Shown: one piece after another, positions 22,364-32,262 of the stretch
Position numbering within the stretch: the stretch's first letter is position 1
How the letters are laid out: each line of letters opens with the position of its first letter
Source: Methylotenera sp.
GTDB taxonomy: Bacteria > Pseudomonadota > Gammaproteobacteria > Burkholderiales > Methylophilaceae
Reading direction: 5' to 3'
DNA: 64,000 bases
NCBI GenBank assembly: GCA_013140755.1
Contig: JABFSF010000026.1
Span: 41,971 to 105,970 of the forward strand
The notes under the pieces: generated by a model
Database searches by the model: none
Seen by the model: only the letters and a program-made list of their open reading frames with translations
What the model was told of the DNA's origin: nothing
Position numbers and translations under genes: made by a program

Positions 22364-22650
22364 GATGTGTTCCTTTTGGGTTTAACGATGTGGGCGATTC
22401 ATACAGCCACAACGAAGGACAAACATCAGTAAACCGATTAGTTTATGAAGTGCTTGTCTCATGGTGCTAGATTATGATGATTTGATTTTGCAGTCTGTCT
22501 GTTAGCGCACATAGTTATGGTTTACAGCGTTTGCAAAGGTATAAGTTAGACAACGCACAGACAAAGCCGCTCTTAACCAGTAATTTCGTTAGCTGCACGG
22601 ATACTATTTTTTGTTATTAAGCATGCCGTTAAATCTTGAGGAGAGGTGCT

Positions 22651-23358
22651 GTGCCGCAAAGCAATTTAGTTTCACATCGTAATCTACTGCTAGCAGCACT
22701 TCCTGAAGATGATTTACGACATTTCTTGTTATCTTGTCATCCAGTGCATTTAACGATAGAAAGTATTATCAATGAGCCCAGCGAGGTGATTCGCAATGTT
22801 TATTTCCCGACACAAAGTTTTATTTCGTTGGTAAAGCCGCTTGATGGCGGTGGGTTAGAAGTTGGGTTAATTGGTAATGAAGGCATGTACGGTATGCCAA
22901 TTTATCTTGGTGTTGAGATTGCGCCATTTCGTGCGATTGTCCAAGGTGCAGGTACTGCGTTATGTCTTTCATCACAGGCATTTGCACTGGAGCTACAACA
23001 TAGCATTGCCTTACAAATTCAAATGAAACGCTACCTATATGTATCAATGAGCCAATTGGCACAAACAGCGGCTTGCAATCGTTTTCATGTTGTTGAAGAA
23101 CGCTTAGCACGCTGGTTACTGATGACCCGAGATCGCTCACATGCGATGCAATTTCATATCACACATGCATTTTTAGCGCAGATGTTAGGGGTGCGCCGTG
23201 TTGGCGTCACTAAAGCGGCTGGTTCGCTACAACAAAAAAAGCTAATCAGCTATCGTAGAGGCAATATTTCAATTCTTGATAATGCTGGTTTAGAACGGGT
23301 TTCTTGTAGTTGTTATCAATCAGATAAAAATATATATAAGCAAATTTTGCATCGGTAA
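22651..23358 (+). CDS. Crp/Fnr family transcriptional regulator (second paralog)
   Basis: GTG start with RBS gaggagagg; LAQMLGVRRVGVTKAAGSLQQKKLISYRRGNISILDNAGLERVSCSCYQSD parallels the protein at 19722..20447. Confidence 0.88.
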   Translation: MPQSNLVSHRNLLLAALPEDDLRHFLLSCHPVHLTIESIINEPSEVIRNVYFPTQSFISLVKPLDGGGLEVGLIGNEGMYGMPIYLGVEIAPFRAIVQGAGTALCLSSQAFALELQHSIALQIQMKRYLYVSMSQLAQTAACNRFHVVEERLARWLLMTRDRSHAMQFHITHAFLAQMLGVRRVGVTKAAGSLQQKKLISYRRGNISILDNAGLERVSCSCYQSDKNIYKQILHR

Positions 23359-23417
23359 CATATTGATTATTATTGAATAGTCGCCACACAACAGATGCAT
23401 CATTTGTTAGCTGTCAA

Positions 23418-23744
23418 TTAACGGCGGCTCATTAACAAGCCAATCACTACACCTACGCTGGCGGCAAAGCCGATGGCTTTCCAAGGGTTTTCATGCACAT
23501 ACACATCCGTCATTTTGGCGGTGGCTTTGGTTTTTGCTACCAAGGCTTCTTGCGCATTGACCATTCTATTTTTTGCAATCTTTAGCGATTCTTCGGCACG
23601 GCTACGAATCTCTGCGACTTTCTCACCACCGACGTTTGCCGTGGCTAACAGCAAGGCTTCAGCATCTGTTACTGCAACTTTAAAGTCGTTGATAAGTTGA
23701 TCTTTATTAAAATGATTTGATAATAATTCCATGTCTTTCTCCAT
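23418..23744 (-). CDS. DUF883 family membrane-anchored protein (ElaB/YqjD-like)
   Basis: AEEALLLATA...RAEESLKIAK..., VHENPWKAIGFAASVGVVIGLLMSRR. Confidence 0.93.
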   Translation of the reverse strand: MEKDMELLSNHFNKDQLINDFKVAVTDAEALLLATANVGGEKVAEIRSRAEESLKIAKNRMVNAQEALVAKTKATAKMTDVYVHENPWKAIGFAASVGVVIGLLMSRR

Positions 23745-23837
23745 TCAATTAAATAAACGCTAATGCGTAATGCCCATATTCAAGCTGTTAAAGAGACCTT
23801 TACAAATCAATGCATTTGCAAAAGTCTCGTCATATTG

Positions 23838-23984
23838 CTACAAGCGCTTACCTTGAATCACGCGTACCAATACCACCACAATGGCAAGTATCAATAGCAA
23901 ATGAATAAACCCGCCCATCGTGTATGCAGTGACTAAACCAAGCAACCATAAAACAATTAAAATAACCGCAATCGTTTCAAGCAT
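23838..23984 (-). CDS. Small lmo0937-like membrane protein (48 aa)
   Basis: Manual translation MLETIAVILIVLWLLGLVTAYTMGGFIHLLLILAIVVVLVRVIQGKRL*; RBS aaggag upstream; below the apparent length cutoff of the track. Confidence 0.85.
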   Translation of the reverse strand: MLETIAVILIVLWLLGLVTAYTMGGFIHLLLILAIVVVLVRVIQGKRL

Positions 23985-24020
23985 TTTTTTCTCCTTAACC
24001 CAACAAAACCAGTGGGTACA

Positions 24021-24335
24021 TTATTTTTTAACACGCATATCATTTTTAACGGACGTTACACCTTTCACTTGGCGCGCAACGGTGGCCGCTTTTGCAATAT
24101 CCGCTTCAGAATTCACAAAGCCGCTAAGCTGCACCACACCTTTAAAAGTTTCGACATTAATTTCTGAAGATTTTAATGTGGGTTCATTTAACACAGCAGC
24201 TTTTACTTTTGTGGTGATGATACTGTCATCAAAATATTCGCCCGTACCTTCATGTTTGGCAGTTGAGGCGCAGCCAAGCATTGCTGCAAAAGCCAAGGCA
24301 AAAATTGTTGCGTAAATATATTTAAGTTGTTTCAT
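24021..24335 (-). CDS. BON domain lipoprotein (OsmY-like)
   Basis: Lipobox LGCAS; DDSIITTKVKAAVLNEPTLKSSEINVETFKGVVQLSGFV. Confidence 0.93.
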   Translation of the reverse strand: MKQLKYIYATIFALAFAAMLGCASTAKHEGTGEYFDDSIITTKVKAAVLNEPTLKSSEINVETFKGVVQLSGFVNSEADIAKAATVARQVKGVTSVKNDMRVKK

Positions 24336-24563
24336 ACGGTATTCTCCATCTTTGTTTAAACCAATGACTAGCAACGCATGTTGCCATTTGGTATGCCATC
24401 TTGCCTTATTAAATTAGGAGTTTCTGTTCGCTAGCGCACTTATGGAGAACGCTTGTTGCAAGTTTATTACTAAGGGCACTTCTAAAAATTAAGTGCTTGG
24501 GTCAAAAAATGTCAAAGTGGTTTATACTTTCGGCATTGACTGAAACAATAAATTGAACAGTAA

Positions 24564-25934
24564 ATGAATAAACTTAACATTGTGATTTTAGCGGCAGGCA
24601 AAGGCACGCGTATGCACTCTAACCTGCCAAAAGTGTTGCATGTCATAGGTGCAAAGCCCATTTTGGCGCATGTGATTGATTGTGCAAAAAAATTGAATCC
24701 ACAAAAAATGATTGTGGTGTACGGCTTTGGTGGCGAAACAGTCAAACAAGCCTTTGCGCATGAAGATATTATTTGGGTGCATCAAGCGGTACAATTAGGC
24801 ACAGGCCATGCTGTGCAGCAAGCGGTTCCACATTTAGATAGCGATGCACAAACACTTATTTTGTTGGGTGATGTGCCGCTAGTGGATTCAGAAGCTTGTG
24901 TGCAATTGCTTACGCAAGCGCATGATAAGCTCGCGATTTTATCGTTCAATAAAGCTGACCCCACTGGCTATGGTCGCATCGTGCGTGGAGCGGCTGACAA
25001 TGTTAGTGCGATTGTTGAGCATAAAGATGCTACAGAAGCGCAACGTACTATCAATGAAGTCAATACAGGCATCATGGCCATGCCGAATCAGCATTTAACA
25101 AAATGGCTATCACAACTGACAAATAAGAATGCACAAGGCGAATATTACTTGACCGACATTGTGGCACTTGCGGTGACAGACAATGTGAACGTGGTGGCAC
25201 AAATCACGCAAGATGAGTGGTCTGTCACAGGAATCAATAGCAAGGCGGATTTAGCCCAAATTGAACGGGTGCATCAAAGCCGAATCGCCAATCAATTATT
25301 ACAACAAGGAGTGACACTCAAAGACTCCGCGCGCTTAGATGTGCGCGGTGAATTAAGCTGTGGTCAAGATGTTGAAATTGACATCAACTGCGTATTTGAA
25401 GGCCATGTGACTTTAGGTGATAACGTAAAAATTGCCGCCAATTGCGTGATTAAAAATGCAATGATTGCTGCAGGTGCGCAGATTGCACCTTTCACGCATA
25501 TTGACGACACTAAAATTGGTGAAAATAGCCGCATTGGTCCCTATGCGCGTTTGCGCCCTGGCACTACCTTGGCTGCTGATACGCATATTGGTAACTTTGT
25601 AGAACTCAAAAATGCGCAAGTCGATATCGGTAGTAAAATCAACCATCTCAGCTATGTGGGCGATAGTACTGTTGGCAAACATGTGAATATTGGTGCTGGC
25701 ACAATTACTTGCAACTACGATGGTGCCAATAAATTTAGAACGGTGATTGAAGATCATGCCTTTATTGGCTCCGACACACAATTGGTCGCACCTGTGACCA
25801 TTGGGCGCGGTGCCACGATTGCAGCTGGCTCTACCATTACCAGAAATGCACCCGCTGACCAACTTACCTTATGCCGAGCCAAAGAGCAAAAGTCGATAGT
25901 TGGTTGGAAGCGACCAGTAAAAGTTAAAAAATAA
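24564..25934 (+). CDS. glmU: Bifunctional UDP-GlcNAc pyrophosphorylase/GlcN-1-P acetyltransferase
   Basis: [23 protein letters not shown]; left-handed beta-helix repeats; [14 protein letters not shown]. Confidence 0.97.
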   Translation: MNKLNIVILAAGKGTRMHSNLPKVLHVIGAKPILAHVIDCAKKLNPQKMIVVYGFGGETVKQAFAHEDIIWVHQAVQLGTGHAVQQAVPHLDSDAQTLILLGDVPLVDSEACVQLLTQAHDKLAILSFNKADPTGYGRIVRGAADNVSAIVEHKDATEAQRTINEVNTGIMAMPNQHLTKWLSQLTNKNAQGEYYLTDIVALAVTDNVNVVAQITQDEWSVTGINSKADLAQIERVHQSRIANQLLQQGVTLKDSARLDVRGELSCGQDVEIDINCVFEGHVTLGDNVKIAANCVIKNAMIAAGAQIAPFTHIDDTKIGENSRIGPYARLRPGTTLAADTHIGNFVELKNAQVDIGSKINHLSYVGDSTVGKHVNIGAGTITCNYDGANKFRTVIEDHAFIGSDTQLVAPVTIGRGATIAAGSTITRNAPADQLTLCRAKEQKSIVGWKRPVKVKK

Positions 25935-25942
25935 AATTGCGG

Positions 25943-25997
25943 GAACCCAATTTATTGGGCGAATTTTGCGTTATCGCGCAACGCGTTGCGCCCCTAC
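25943..25997. repeat. Dispersed palindromic intergenic element
   Basis: cccaa-ttta-ttggg hairpin (25946-25959) and perfect 16-bp palindrome gcgcaacgcgttgcgc (25976-25991) followed by cccctacc. Confidence 0.6.
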
Positions 25998-26022
25998 CTT
26001 AATGAAGAAAGACACAAAGAAT

Positions 26023-27852
26023 ATGTGTGGCATCGTCGGTGCAGTAGCTAATAGAAATGTCGTTTCAACTTTGATAGAAGGCTTAAGCCGCCTTGAATAT
26101 CGTGGGTATGACTCTGCGGGCGTGGCTGTACTCAATGCGCAAGGTATTGAGCGTGTGCGTGCTGTGGGGCGCGTTTCAAATATGACTGAGAAAGCCAATG
26201 CAGTCGGCTTGAGTGGTCAAGTGGGTATTGGCCATACGCGCTGGGCAACGCATGGCGGTGTCACTGAAAGTAACGCACATCCGCATGTATCAAAAGGTGA
26301 GCTTGCTGTGGTGCATAATGGCATTATTGAAAATCACGATGAGCAACGTACCCGCTTGAAAGCACTAGGCTACGAATTTGTGTCACAAACCGATACTGAA
26401 GTCATCGCGCATTTAATTCATTACTATCATCAAAATTTGCGGCTCTTGGCTGCCACGCAAAAAGCGGTGAGCGAGCTCACGGGTGCTTTTGCGATTAGTG
26501 TGATTTCAGTTAAAGAGCCTGAGCACATGGTTACAGCACGCCTAGGCTGCCCATTGCTCATTGGCTTGGGCGAAAATGAAAATTTTATTGCGTCTGATGT
26601 CTCTGCCGTATTGTCGGTCACCCGCAAGGTGATTTACCTTGAAGATGGTGATGTTGCAGATGTTCGCCGTGATGGCGTCACCATTTTTGGCCGTGACGGT
26701 AACACTGTCACACGTAAAATCCACATGAGCGATGTGTCGCTTGCTAGCATGGAGCTTGGCCCTTACAGCCACTTTATGCAAAAAGAAATACACGAACAAC
26801 CACGCGCGCTAACGGATACGATTGAAGCGCTGATTGATGATAACCGATTCTCCCCCGCCCTGTTTGGTGATAGTGCCGAGGCAGTATTTAAACAAGTCGA
26901 TAGCATTTTAATTTTAGCCGCAGGCACCAGCTACTACGCCGCCTTGACCGCTAAATACTGGCTGGAAAGCATCGCCAAATTACCCACCAGTGTAGAAATT
27001 GCCAGTGAATACCGCTACCGCGAATCAGTGCCCAATCCTAAGCAATTGATTGTGACCATTTCACAATCGGGCGAAACACTCGATACGATGGAAGCGCTTA
27101 AACATGCTAAATCACTCGGGCAGCACCTTACATTGGCGATTTGCAATGTGCAAGAGAGCGCCATTCCACGCGCTTCACAGCTGGTATTTTATACTCGCGC
27201 TGGGGCTGAAATCGGCGTAGCTTCTACCAAAGCGTTTACCACGCAATTAGTGGCACTATTTACCTTAGCAGCTACTTTAGCCAAGCAGCGTGGCTTGCTT
27301 GATGCAGAAGCCGAGCAATCCCACCTAAGCGCATTGCGCCAATTGGCGGGCAGCGTGCAACATGCGCTTAATTTAGAGCCGCAAATTCGTGAGTGGGCTA
27401 AATCCTTTGCCAACAAACAACATGCGTTATTTTTAGGGCGTGGCATACACTATCCCATTGCGCTCGAGGGTGCATTAAAACTAAAAGAAATTTCCTACAT
27501 TCACGCAGAAGCTTACCCCGCAGGCGAACTCAAACACGGCCCATTGGCGCTAGTGGATAGCGATATGCCAGTAGTGGTGATTGCGCCTAATGATGCGTTA
27601 CTGGAAAAAGTAAAATCCAATATGCAAGAAGTGAAAGCCCGTGGCGGCGAGCTATTTGTATTTGCTGATGCCGATAGTCACTTCACGGAATCAGAAGGTG
27701 TGCATGTGATTCGCACACCACGTCATGTGGGCGTGCTCTCCCCAATTTTACATACCATTCCCGTGCAAATATTGGCCTATCATGCGGCCTTATTAAAAGG
27801 CACGGATGTGGATAAACCCAGGAATTTAGCGAAGAGTGTGACAGTAGAGTAA
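26023..27852 (+). CDS. glmS: Glutamine--fructose-6-phosphate aminotransferase (isomerizing)
   Basis: [14 protein letters not shown]-terminal [11 protein letters not shown]; start moved to the ATG before CGIVGA. Confidence 0.97.
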   Translation: MCGIVGAVANRNVVSTLIEGLSRLEYRGYDSAGVAVLNAQGIERVRAVGRVSNMTEKANAVGLSGQVGIGHTRWATHGGVTESNAHPHVSKGELAVVHNGIIENHDEQRTRLKALGYEFVSQTDTEVIAHLIHYYHQNLRLLAATQKAVSELTGAFAISVISVKEPEHMVTARLGCPLLIGLGENENFIASDVSAVLSVTRKVIYLEDGDVADVRRDGVTIFGRDGNTVTRKIHMSDVSLASMELGPYSHFMQKEIHEQPRALTDTIEALIDDNRFSPALFGDSAEAVFKQVDSILILAAGTSYYAALTAKYWLESIAKLPTSVEIASEYRYRESVPNPKQLIVTISQSGETLDTMEALKHAKSLGQHLTLAICNVQESAIPRASQLVFYTRAGAEIGVASTKAFTTQLVALFTLAATLAKQRGLLDAEAEQSHLSALRQLAGSVQHALNLEPQIREWAKSFANKQHALFLGRGIHYPIALEGALKLKEISYIHAEAYPAGELKHGPLALVDSDMPVVVIAPNDALLEKVKSNMQEVKARGGELFVFADADSHFTESEGVHVIRTPRHVGVLSPILHTIPVQILAYHAALLKGTDVDKPRNLAKSVTVE

Positions 27853-28009
27853 GTCTGCTAAAAACATCACTATCTCTTTATTCACATTGTGTTGATAAAT
27901 CATAAAGTTATCTATATAATGCGCCCTTCATGTAAATGAATGCATTTAAGCGGTTGGTTTTTTGGCTGCTTTTGCATTGACGCTAACTATTCAATTTAGG
28001 AAAATAAAG

Positions 28010-28279
28010 ATGGCAACTACAGCGCAAGACACCGCAAAAATCATTGCAGAATACCAACGTGCTCCAAACGATACTGCTAGCCCAGAAGTGCAAGTAGCAC
28101 TTTTAACTAACCGTATTAGCTATTTGACAGAGCATTTTAAATCTAACAAAAAAGACAATCACTCACGCCGTGGTTTGTTGGCTTTAGTGAGTCAACGCCG
28201 GAGCTTGTTAGATTATTTAAAACGTAAAGACGCAAGCCGTTATCAAACTTTGATTCAACGCTTGAACTTGCGTAAATAA
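28010..28279 (+). CDS. rpsO: 30S ribosomal protein S15
   Basis: 89 aa; [44 protein letters not shown]. Confidence 0.98.
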   Translation: MATTAQDTAKIIAEYQRAPNDTASPEVQVALLTNRISYLTEHFKSNKKDNHSRRGLLALVSQRRSLLDYLKRKDASRYQTLIQRLNLRK

Positions 28280-28330
28280 TTACCGTAAGTGTTTTAGGTC
28301 TCTTTGGACTCACATTTATTGTAGTAGTAG

Positions 28331-28369
28331 AAAGCCGATTGCATTTGAAGTGCATCGGCTTTTTTTATT
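28331..28369 (+). terminator. Rho-independent terminator after rpsO
   Basis: aaagccgattgca-tttgaag-tgcatcggcttttttt. Confidence 0.85.
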
Positions 28370-28419
28370 GTTAGCTTGTTATTGGGTAGTGAATAACAAG
28401 CATTGAAAAAGGAAACATT

Positions 28420-30549
28420 ATGTTTAATAAGGTAACAAAAAGTATTCAGTACGGCGCACATACGCTTACGCTTGAAACAGGCGAAATCTCACGTCAAGCC
28501 GATGCGGCGGTGATGGTGAGCTATGGCGATACTGTGGTTTTAGTGGCGGTGACTAGCAAAAGAGAAGTTAAAGAAGGTCAAGATTTTTTCCCGCTTACTG
28601 TAGATTACATGGAAAAAACTTACGCTGCAGGTAAAATCCCAGGTGGATTTTTCAAACGCGAAGGTCGTCCTTCAGAAAAAGAAACACTCACAAGCCGTTT
28701 AATCGACCGCCCGTTGCGTCCACTCTTCCCTGAAGCGTTCTATAATGAAGTGCAAGTGGTGGCAACAGTGTTGTCATCTGACCCAGAAATTGATGCGGAT
28801 ATTCCCGCCATTATCGGCGCATCTGCTGCAATGTCATTGTCAGGCATTCCATTTTTTGGTCCATTAGGTGCAGCGCGTGTAGGCTACATCAATGACGCGT
28901 ATGTGCTTAATCCAAGTGCCACACAAATGGCTGAAACTGAGATGGATTTAGTGGTAGCTGCTACTGAAACGGCTGTGATGATGGTGGAGTCTGAAGCCAA
29001 AGAATTATCTGAAGAAGTAATGTTAGGCGCGGTAGTGTATGGTCACGAGCAAATGCAAGCGGTCATTAAAATGATTAACGAAATGGCAAGTGAGGCAGGT
29101 AAAGACGCTTGGGATTGGGTAGCCCCTGAGCCAGATACCGCTTTGATTGAGAAAGTCGCAAGCTTGGCTTCGGCGGATGTGAATGCAGCTTTTCAAATTA
29201 AAGCCAAAGGTGCACGCTCAAGCAAGCTAGATGAAATCAAAAACCGCGTCATGAGTGAGCTGATTAACGAAAACACCTCAACGCTAGAGGCGAACAAAAT
29301 TAAAGATGAATTCTTTAAATTAGAAGCAAAAACTGTGCGCAGCCAAATTTTAAATGGTGAGCCACGTATTGATGGCCGTGATACACGCACAGTTCGTCCA
29401 ATTAGCATCCGCACGGGCGTGTTACCACGTACACACGGCTCAGCCTTGTTTACGCGTGGTGAAACGCAAGCTTTGGTAGTGGCTACACTTGGTACAGGTC
29501 GTGATGAGCAAGTGATTGACGATTTGCAAGGCGAGTACAAAGACCGCTTTATGTTGCACTACAACATGCCACCGTATGCCACGGGCGAAACGGGTCGCGT
29601 AGGTACACCAAAACGCCGCGAAATCGGCCATGGTCGCTTGGCCAAACGCGCATTAGTTGCAGCATTGCCAGCCAAAGAAGATTTTGATTACACCATGCGC
29701 GTGGTGTCTGAAATTACAGAATCAAACGGATCAAGCTCAATGGCCTCAGTTTGTGGTGGTTGTTTAGCTTTGATGGACGCAGGTGTACCAATGAAGAACC
29801 ACGTGGCAGGTATTGCGATGGGTTTGATTAAAGAAGGTAACCGCGTTGCGGTGCTGACTGACATTCTTGGCGATGAAGATCACTTGGGCGATATGGACTT
29901 TAAAGTAGCGGGTACAGAAGATGGCATTACCGCGCTACAAATGGACATCAAAATTACAGGCATTACCGCACAAATTATGCAAGTGGCTTTAGCGCAAGCT
30001 AAAGAAGGTCGTGCACATATTTTGGGTATTATGAAAAACGCAGTGAGCGGTGCTAATACTGAAATGTCAGCGTTTGCGCCACGCATTATTACCATGAAAA
30101 TCAACCCCGATAAAATTCGTGATGTGATTGGTAAAGGCGGCGCTGTGATTCAAGCCTTGACTAAAGAAACCAATACCAGCATTGATATTGAAGAAGACGG
30201 CACAGTGAAAATTGCATGCACCAATGCCGATGAAGGCGCAGAAGCACAACGCCGCATTGCTGCTATTACGGCTGAAATTGAAGTTGGCCAAGTGTATGAA
30301 GGTGCTGTTATTAAGTTGCTTGATTTTGGTGCTGTGGTTTCATTATTGCCAGGCAAAGATGGCTTAGTGCATATTTCACAAATCGCCCACGAGCGCGTTA
30401 AAGCCGTGAGTGACTTCTTAAAAGAAGGCGATATTGTTAAAGTAAAAGTGGTTGAAGCGGACGAAAAAGGCCGAGTGCGTTTAAGCATGAAAGCCTTGAT
30501 TGACCCGCCAGCCGCAGAACCAAAAGCACAAACAGAGGCTGACGAGTAA
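28420..30549 (+). CDS. pnp: Polynucleotide phosphorylase
   Basis: 709 aa; [32 protein letters not shown] and S1 domains. Confidence 0.98.
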   Translation: MFNKVTKSIQYGAHTLTLETGEISRQADAAVMVSYGDTVVLVAVTSKREVKEGQDFFPLTVDYMEKTYAAGKIPGGFFKREGRPSEKETLTSRLIDRPLRPLFPEAFYNEVQVVATVLSSDPEIDADIPAIIGASAAMSLSGIPFFGPLGAARVGYINDAYVLNPSATQMAETEMDLVVAATETAVMMVESEAKELSEEVMLGAVVYGHEQMQAVIKMINEMASEAGKDAWDWVAPEPDTALIEKVASLASADVNAAFQIKAKGARSSKLDEIKNRVMSELINENTSTLEANKIKDEFFKLEAKTVRSQILNGEPRIDGRDTRTVRPISIRTGVLPRTHGSALFTRGETQALVVATLGTGRDEQVIDDLQGEYKDRFMLHYNMPPYATGETGRVGTPKRREIGHGRLAKRALVAALPAKEDFDYTMRVVSEITESNGSSSMASVCGGCLALMDAGVPMKNHVAGIAMGLIKEGNRVAVLTDILGDEDHLGDMDFKVAGTEDGITALQMDIKITGITAQIMQVALAQAKEGRAHILGIMKNAVSGANTEMSAFAPRIITMKINPDKIRDVIGKGGAVIQALTKETNTSIDIEEDGTVKIACTNADEGAEAQRRIAAITAEIEVGQVYEGAVIKLLDFGAVVSLLPGKDGLVHISQIAHERVKAVSDFLKEGDIVKVKVVEADEKGRVRLSMKALIDPPAAEPKAQTEADE

Positions 30550-30581
30550 AATAGCCCCAAGTCAGTAGTTGGTTTAAAGAC

Positions 30582-30611
30582 AAGCCCCGCCAAAATGGTG
30601 GGGCTTTTTTA
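30582..30611 (+). terminator. Rho-independent terminator after pnp
   Basis: aagccccgcc-aaaat-ggtggggcttttttatt. Confidence 0.9.
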
Positions 30612-30652
30612 TTGGCGCGAAGTCTGTTTGAAACTTTAAAAAGCAGTACAAG

Positions 30653-30765
30653 CCACAGAGCGCACAGAAGACACCGAGACAATATAAGGATTAAACACCA
30701 TTCTATTTTCAGCGAATAGATGATTGGCTAACGCTTTGTTGCTCCTCTGAGCACTCTGTGACCAA
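30653..30765. repeat. Degenerate CACAGAG/CTCTGTG dispersed intergenic element
   Basis: ccacagagcgcacagaagacaccgagac ... ctcctctgagcactctgtgacc, opposed arms. Confidence 0.4.
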
Positions 30766-30860
30766 CATCTTTTTCTGGGGTGAAACACTTGACTTAATCA
30801 GGGATAAGCCCAAGTCTGCTAAAATAACCACTTTATTTTTCCTCGTATTGATTGCTTATC

Positions 30861-32147
30861 ATGATTTCAAACAACCAAACTCTTTTTGAAAAATCTCAAC
30901 AACTCATCCCTGGTGGCGTAAACTCCCCTGTACGTGCTTTTCGTAGCGTAGGCGGCACGCCCGTGTTCTTTAAAAAAGGTTTAGGCTCAAGGCTTTGGGA
31001 TGTGGATGGCAAAGAGTACATTGATTACATCAACTCATGGGGACCGATGATTGTTGGCCATGCGCATCCAGACGTAATTGCGGCGGTGCAAGCAGCAGCA
31101 GCAAATAGCTTGTCATTTGGTGCGCCTACAGGCTTGGAGCTTGAAATTGCTGAACTTATTTACAAGCTCGTACCTAGCATGGAGCAAGTGCGTTTAGTGA
31201 GTAGTGGCACAGAAGCCACGATGAGTGCAATTCGTGTTGCGCGTGGGTTTACAGGGCGCGATAAAATTGTAAAATTTGAAGGCTGCTACCACGGACACTC
31301 TGATGGTTTATTGGTGAAAGCGGGTTCTGGTTTGCTCACTTTTGGTGAACCTGACTCAGGTGGTGTGCCAGCAAGTATAGCGGCGCATACGCTCACTTTA
31401 GAGTATAACAATATCCAGCAATTGCACGATTTATTTAAGCAATCGGGTGATGAAATTGCCTGCGTGATTATTGAGCCAGTCGTTGGCAATATGAATTTAA
31501 TTGTGCCGCACATGGAATTCTTACAAACCCTGCGCGAACTTTGCACTAAGCACGGCACCGTGTTGATTTTTGATGAGGTGATGACAGGCTTTCGCGTTGC
31601 CTTGGGTGGCGCGCAAGCACTTTACAACATCAAACCAGATATGACCACGCTAGGTAAAGTTATTGGTGGCGGCTTGCCAGTCGGCGCATTTGGTGGGCGT
31701 AAAGACATTATGCAATGCTTAGCACCTGTGGGTAAGGTTTATCAAGCAGGCACGTTGTCGGGCAACCCTGTTGCGGTGACGGCTGGCTTAAAAACTTTGG
31801 AGTTAATTCAAGCACCAGATTTTCATGCAAAATTAACTGCGCAAACGGCCAAATTGATTGATGGTCTTAAAGCCGCCGCATTCGATGCGGGAGTAATATT
31901 TAATGCGCAAAGTGTAGGCGGTATGTTTGGTTTATATTTCTGCGAAAAGTGCCCAACTACATATCATGAGATGATGCAGTCGAACAAACAACACTTTAAT
32001 CAGTTCTTCCATAGTATGTTAGATCAAGGCATTTATCTTGGACCATCCGCTTTTGAGGCAGGCTTTGTTTCTGCGGCGCATAGTGATGAAGATATCGCGT
32101 TAACTTTGGTAGCAGCAGAAAAAGCATTTCGGGCGATTGTAGGGTAA
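30861..32147 (+). CDS. hemL: Glutamate-1-semialdehyde 2,1-aminomutase
   Basis: [57 protein letters not shown]. Confidence 0.98.
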   Translation: MISNNQTLFEKSQQLIPGGVNSPVRAFRSVGGTPVFFKKGLGSRLWDVDGKEYIDYINSWGPMIVGHAHPDVIAAVQAAAANSLSFGAPTGLELEIAELIYKLVPSMEQVRLVSSGTEATMSAIRVARGFTGRDKIVKFEGCYHGHSDGLLVKAGSGLLTFGEPDSGGVPASIAAHTLTLEYNNIQQLHDLFKQSGDEIACVIIEPVVGNMNLIVPHMEFLQTLRELCTKHGTVLIFDEVMTGFRVALGGAQALYNIKPDMTTLGKVIGGGLPVGAFGGRKDIMQCLAPVGKVYQAGTLSGNPVAVTAGLKTLELIQAPDFHAKLTAQTAKLIDGLKAAAFDAGVIFNAQSVGGMFGLYFCEKCPTTYHEMMQSNKQHFNQFFHSMLDQGIYLGPSAFEAGFVSAAHSDEDIALTLVAAEKAFRAIVG

Positions 32148-32262
32148 TTGGTTGTTTGAATGATGCTTCATATTTTTTAATATTTGGCATCTAAATTATT
32201 GAACTTATAGGCATTTGGCGGTAAACTTGAAGGTTCCGCTAAATGTTTTGTGATTAGATAAT

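Noticed and set aside
22383-22463. Possible 26-aa minus-strand peptide MRQALHKLIGLLMFVLRCGCMNRPHR
   Set aside because: No clear RBS and too short to support without conservation data.
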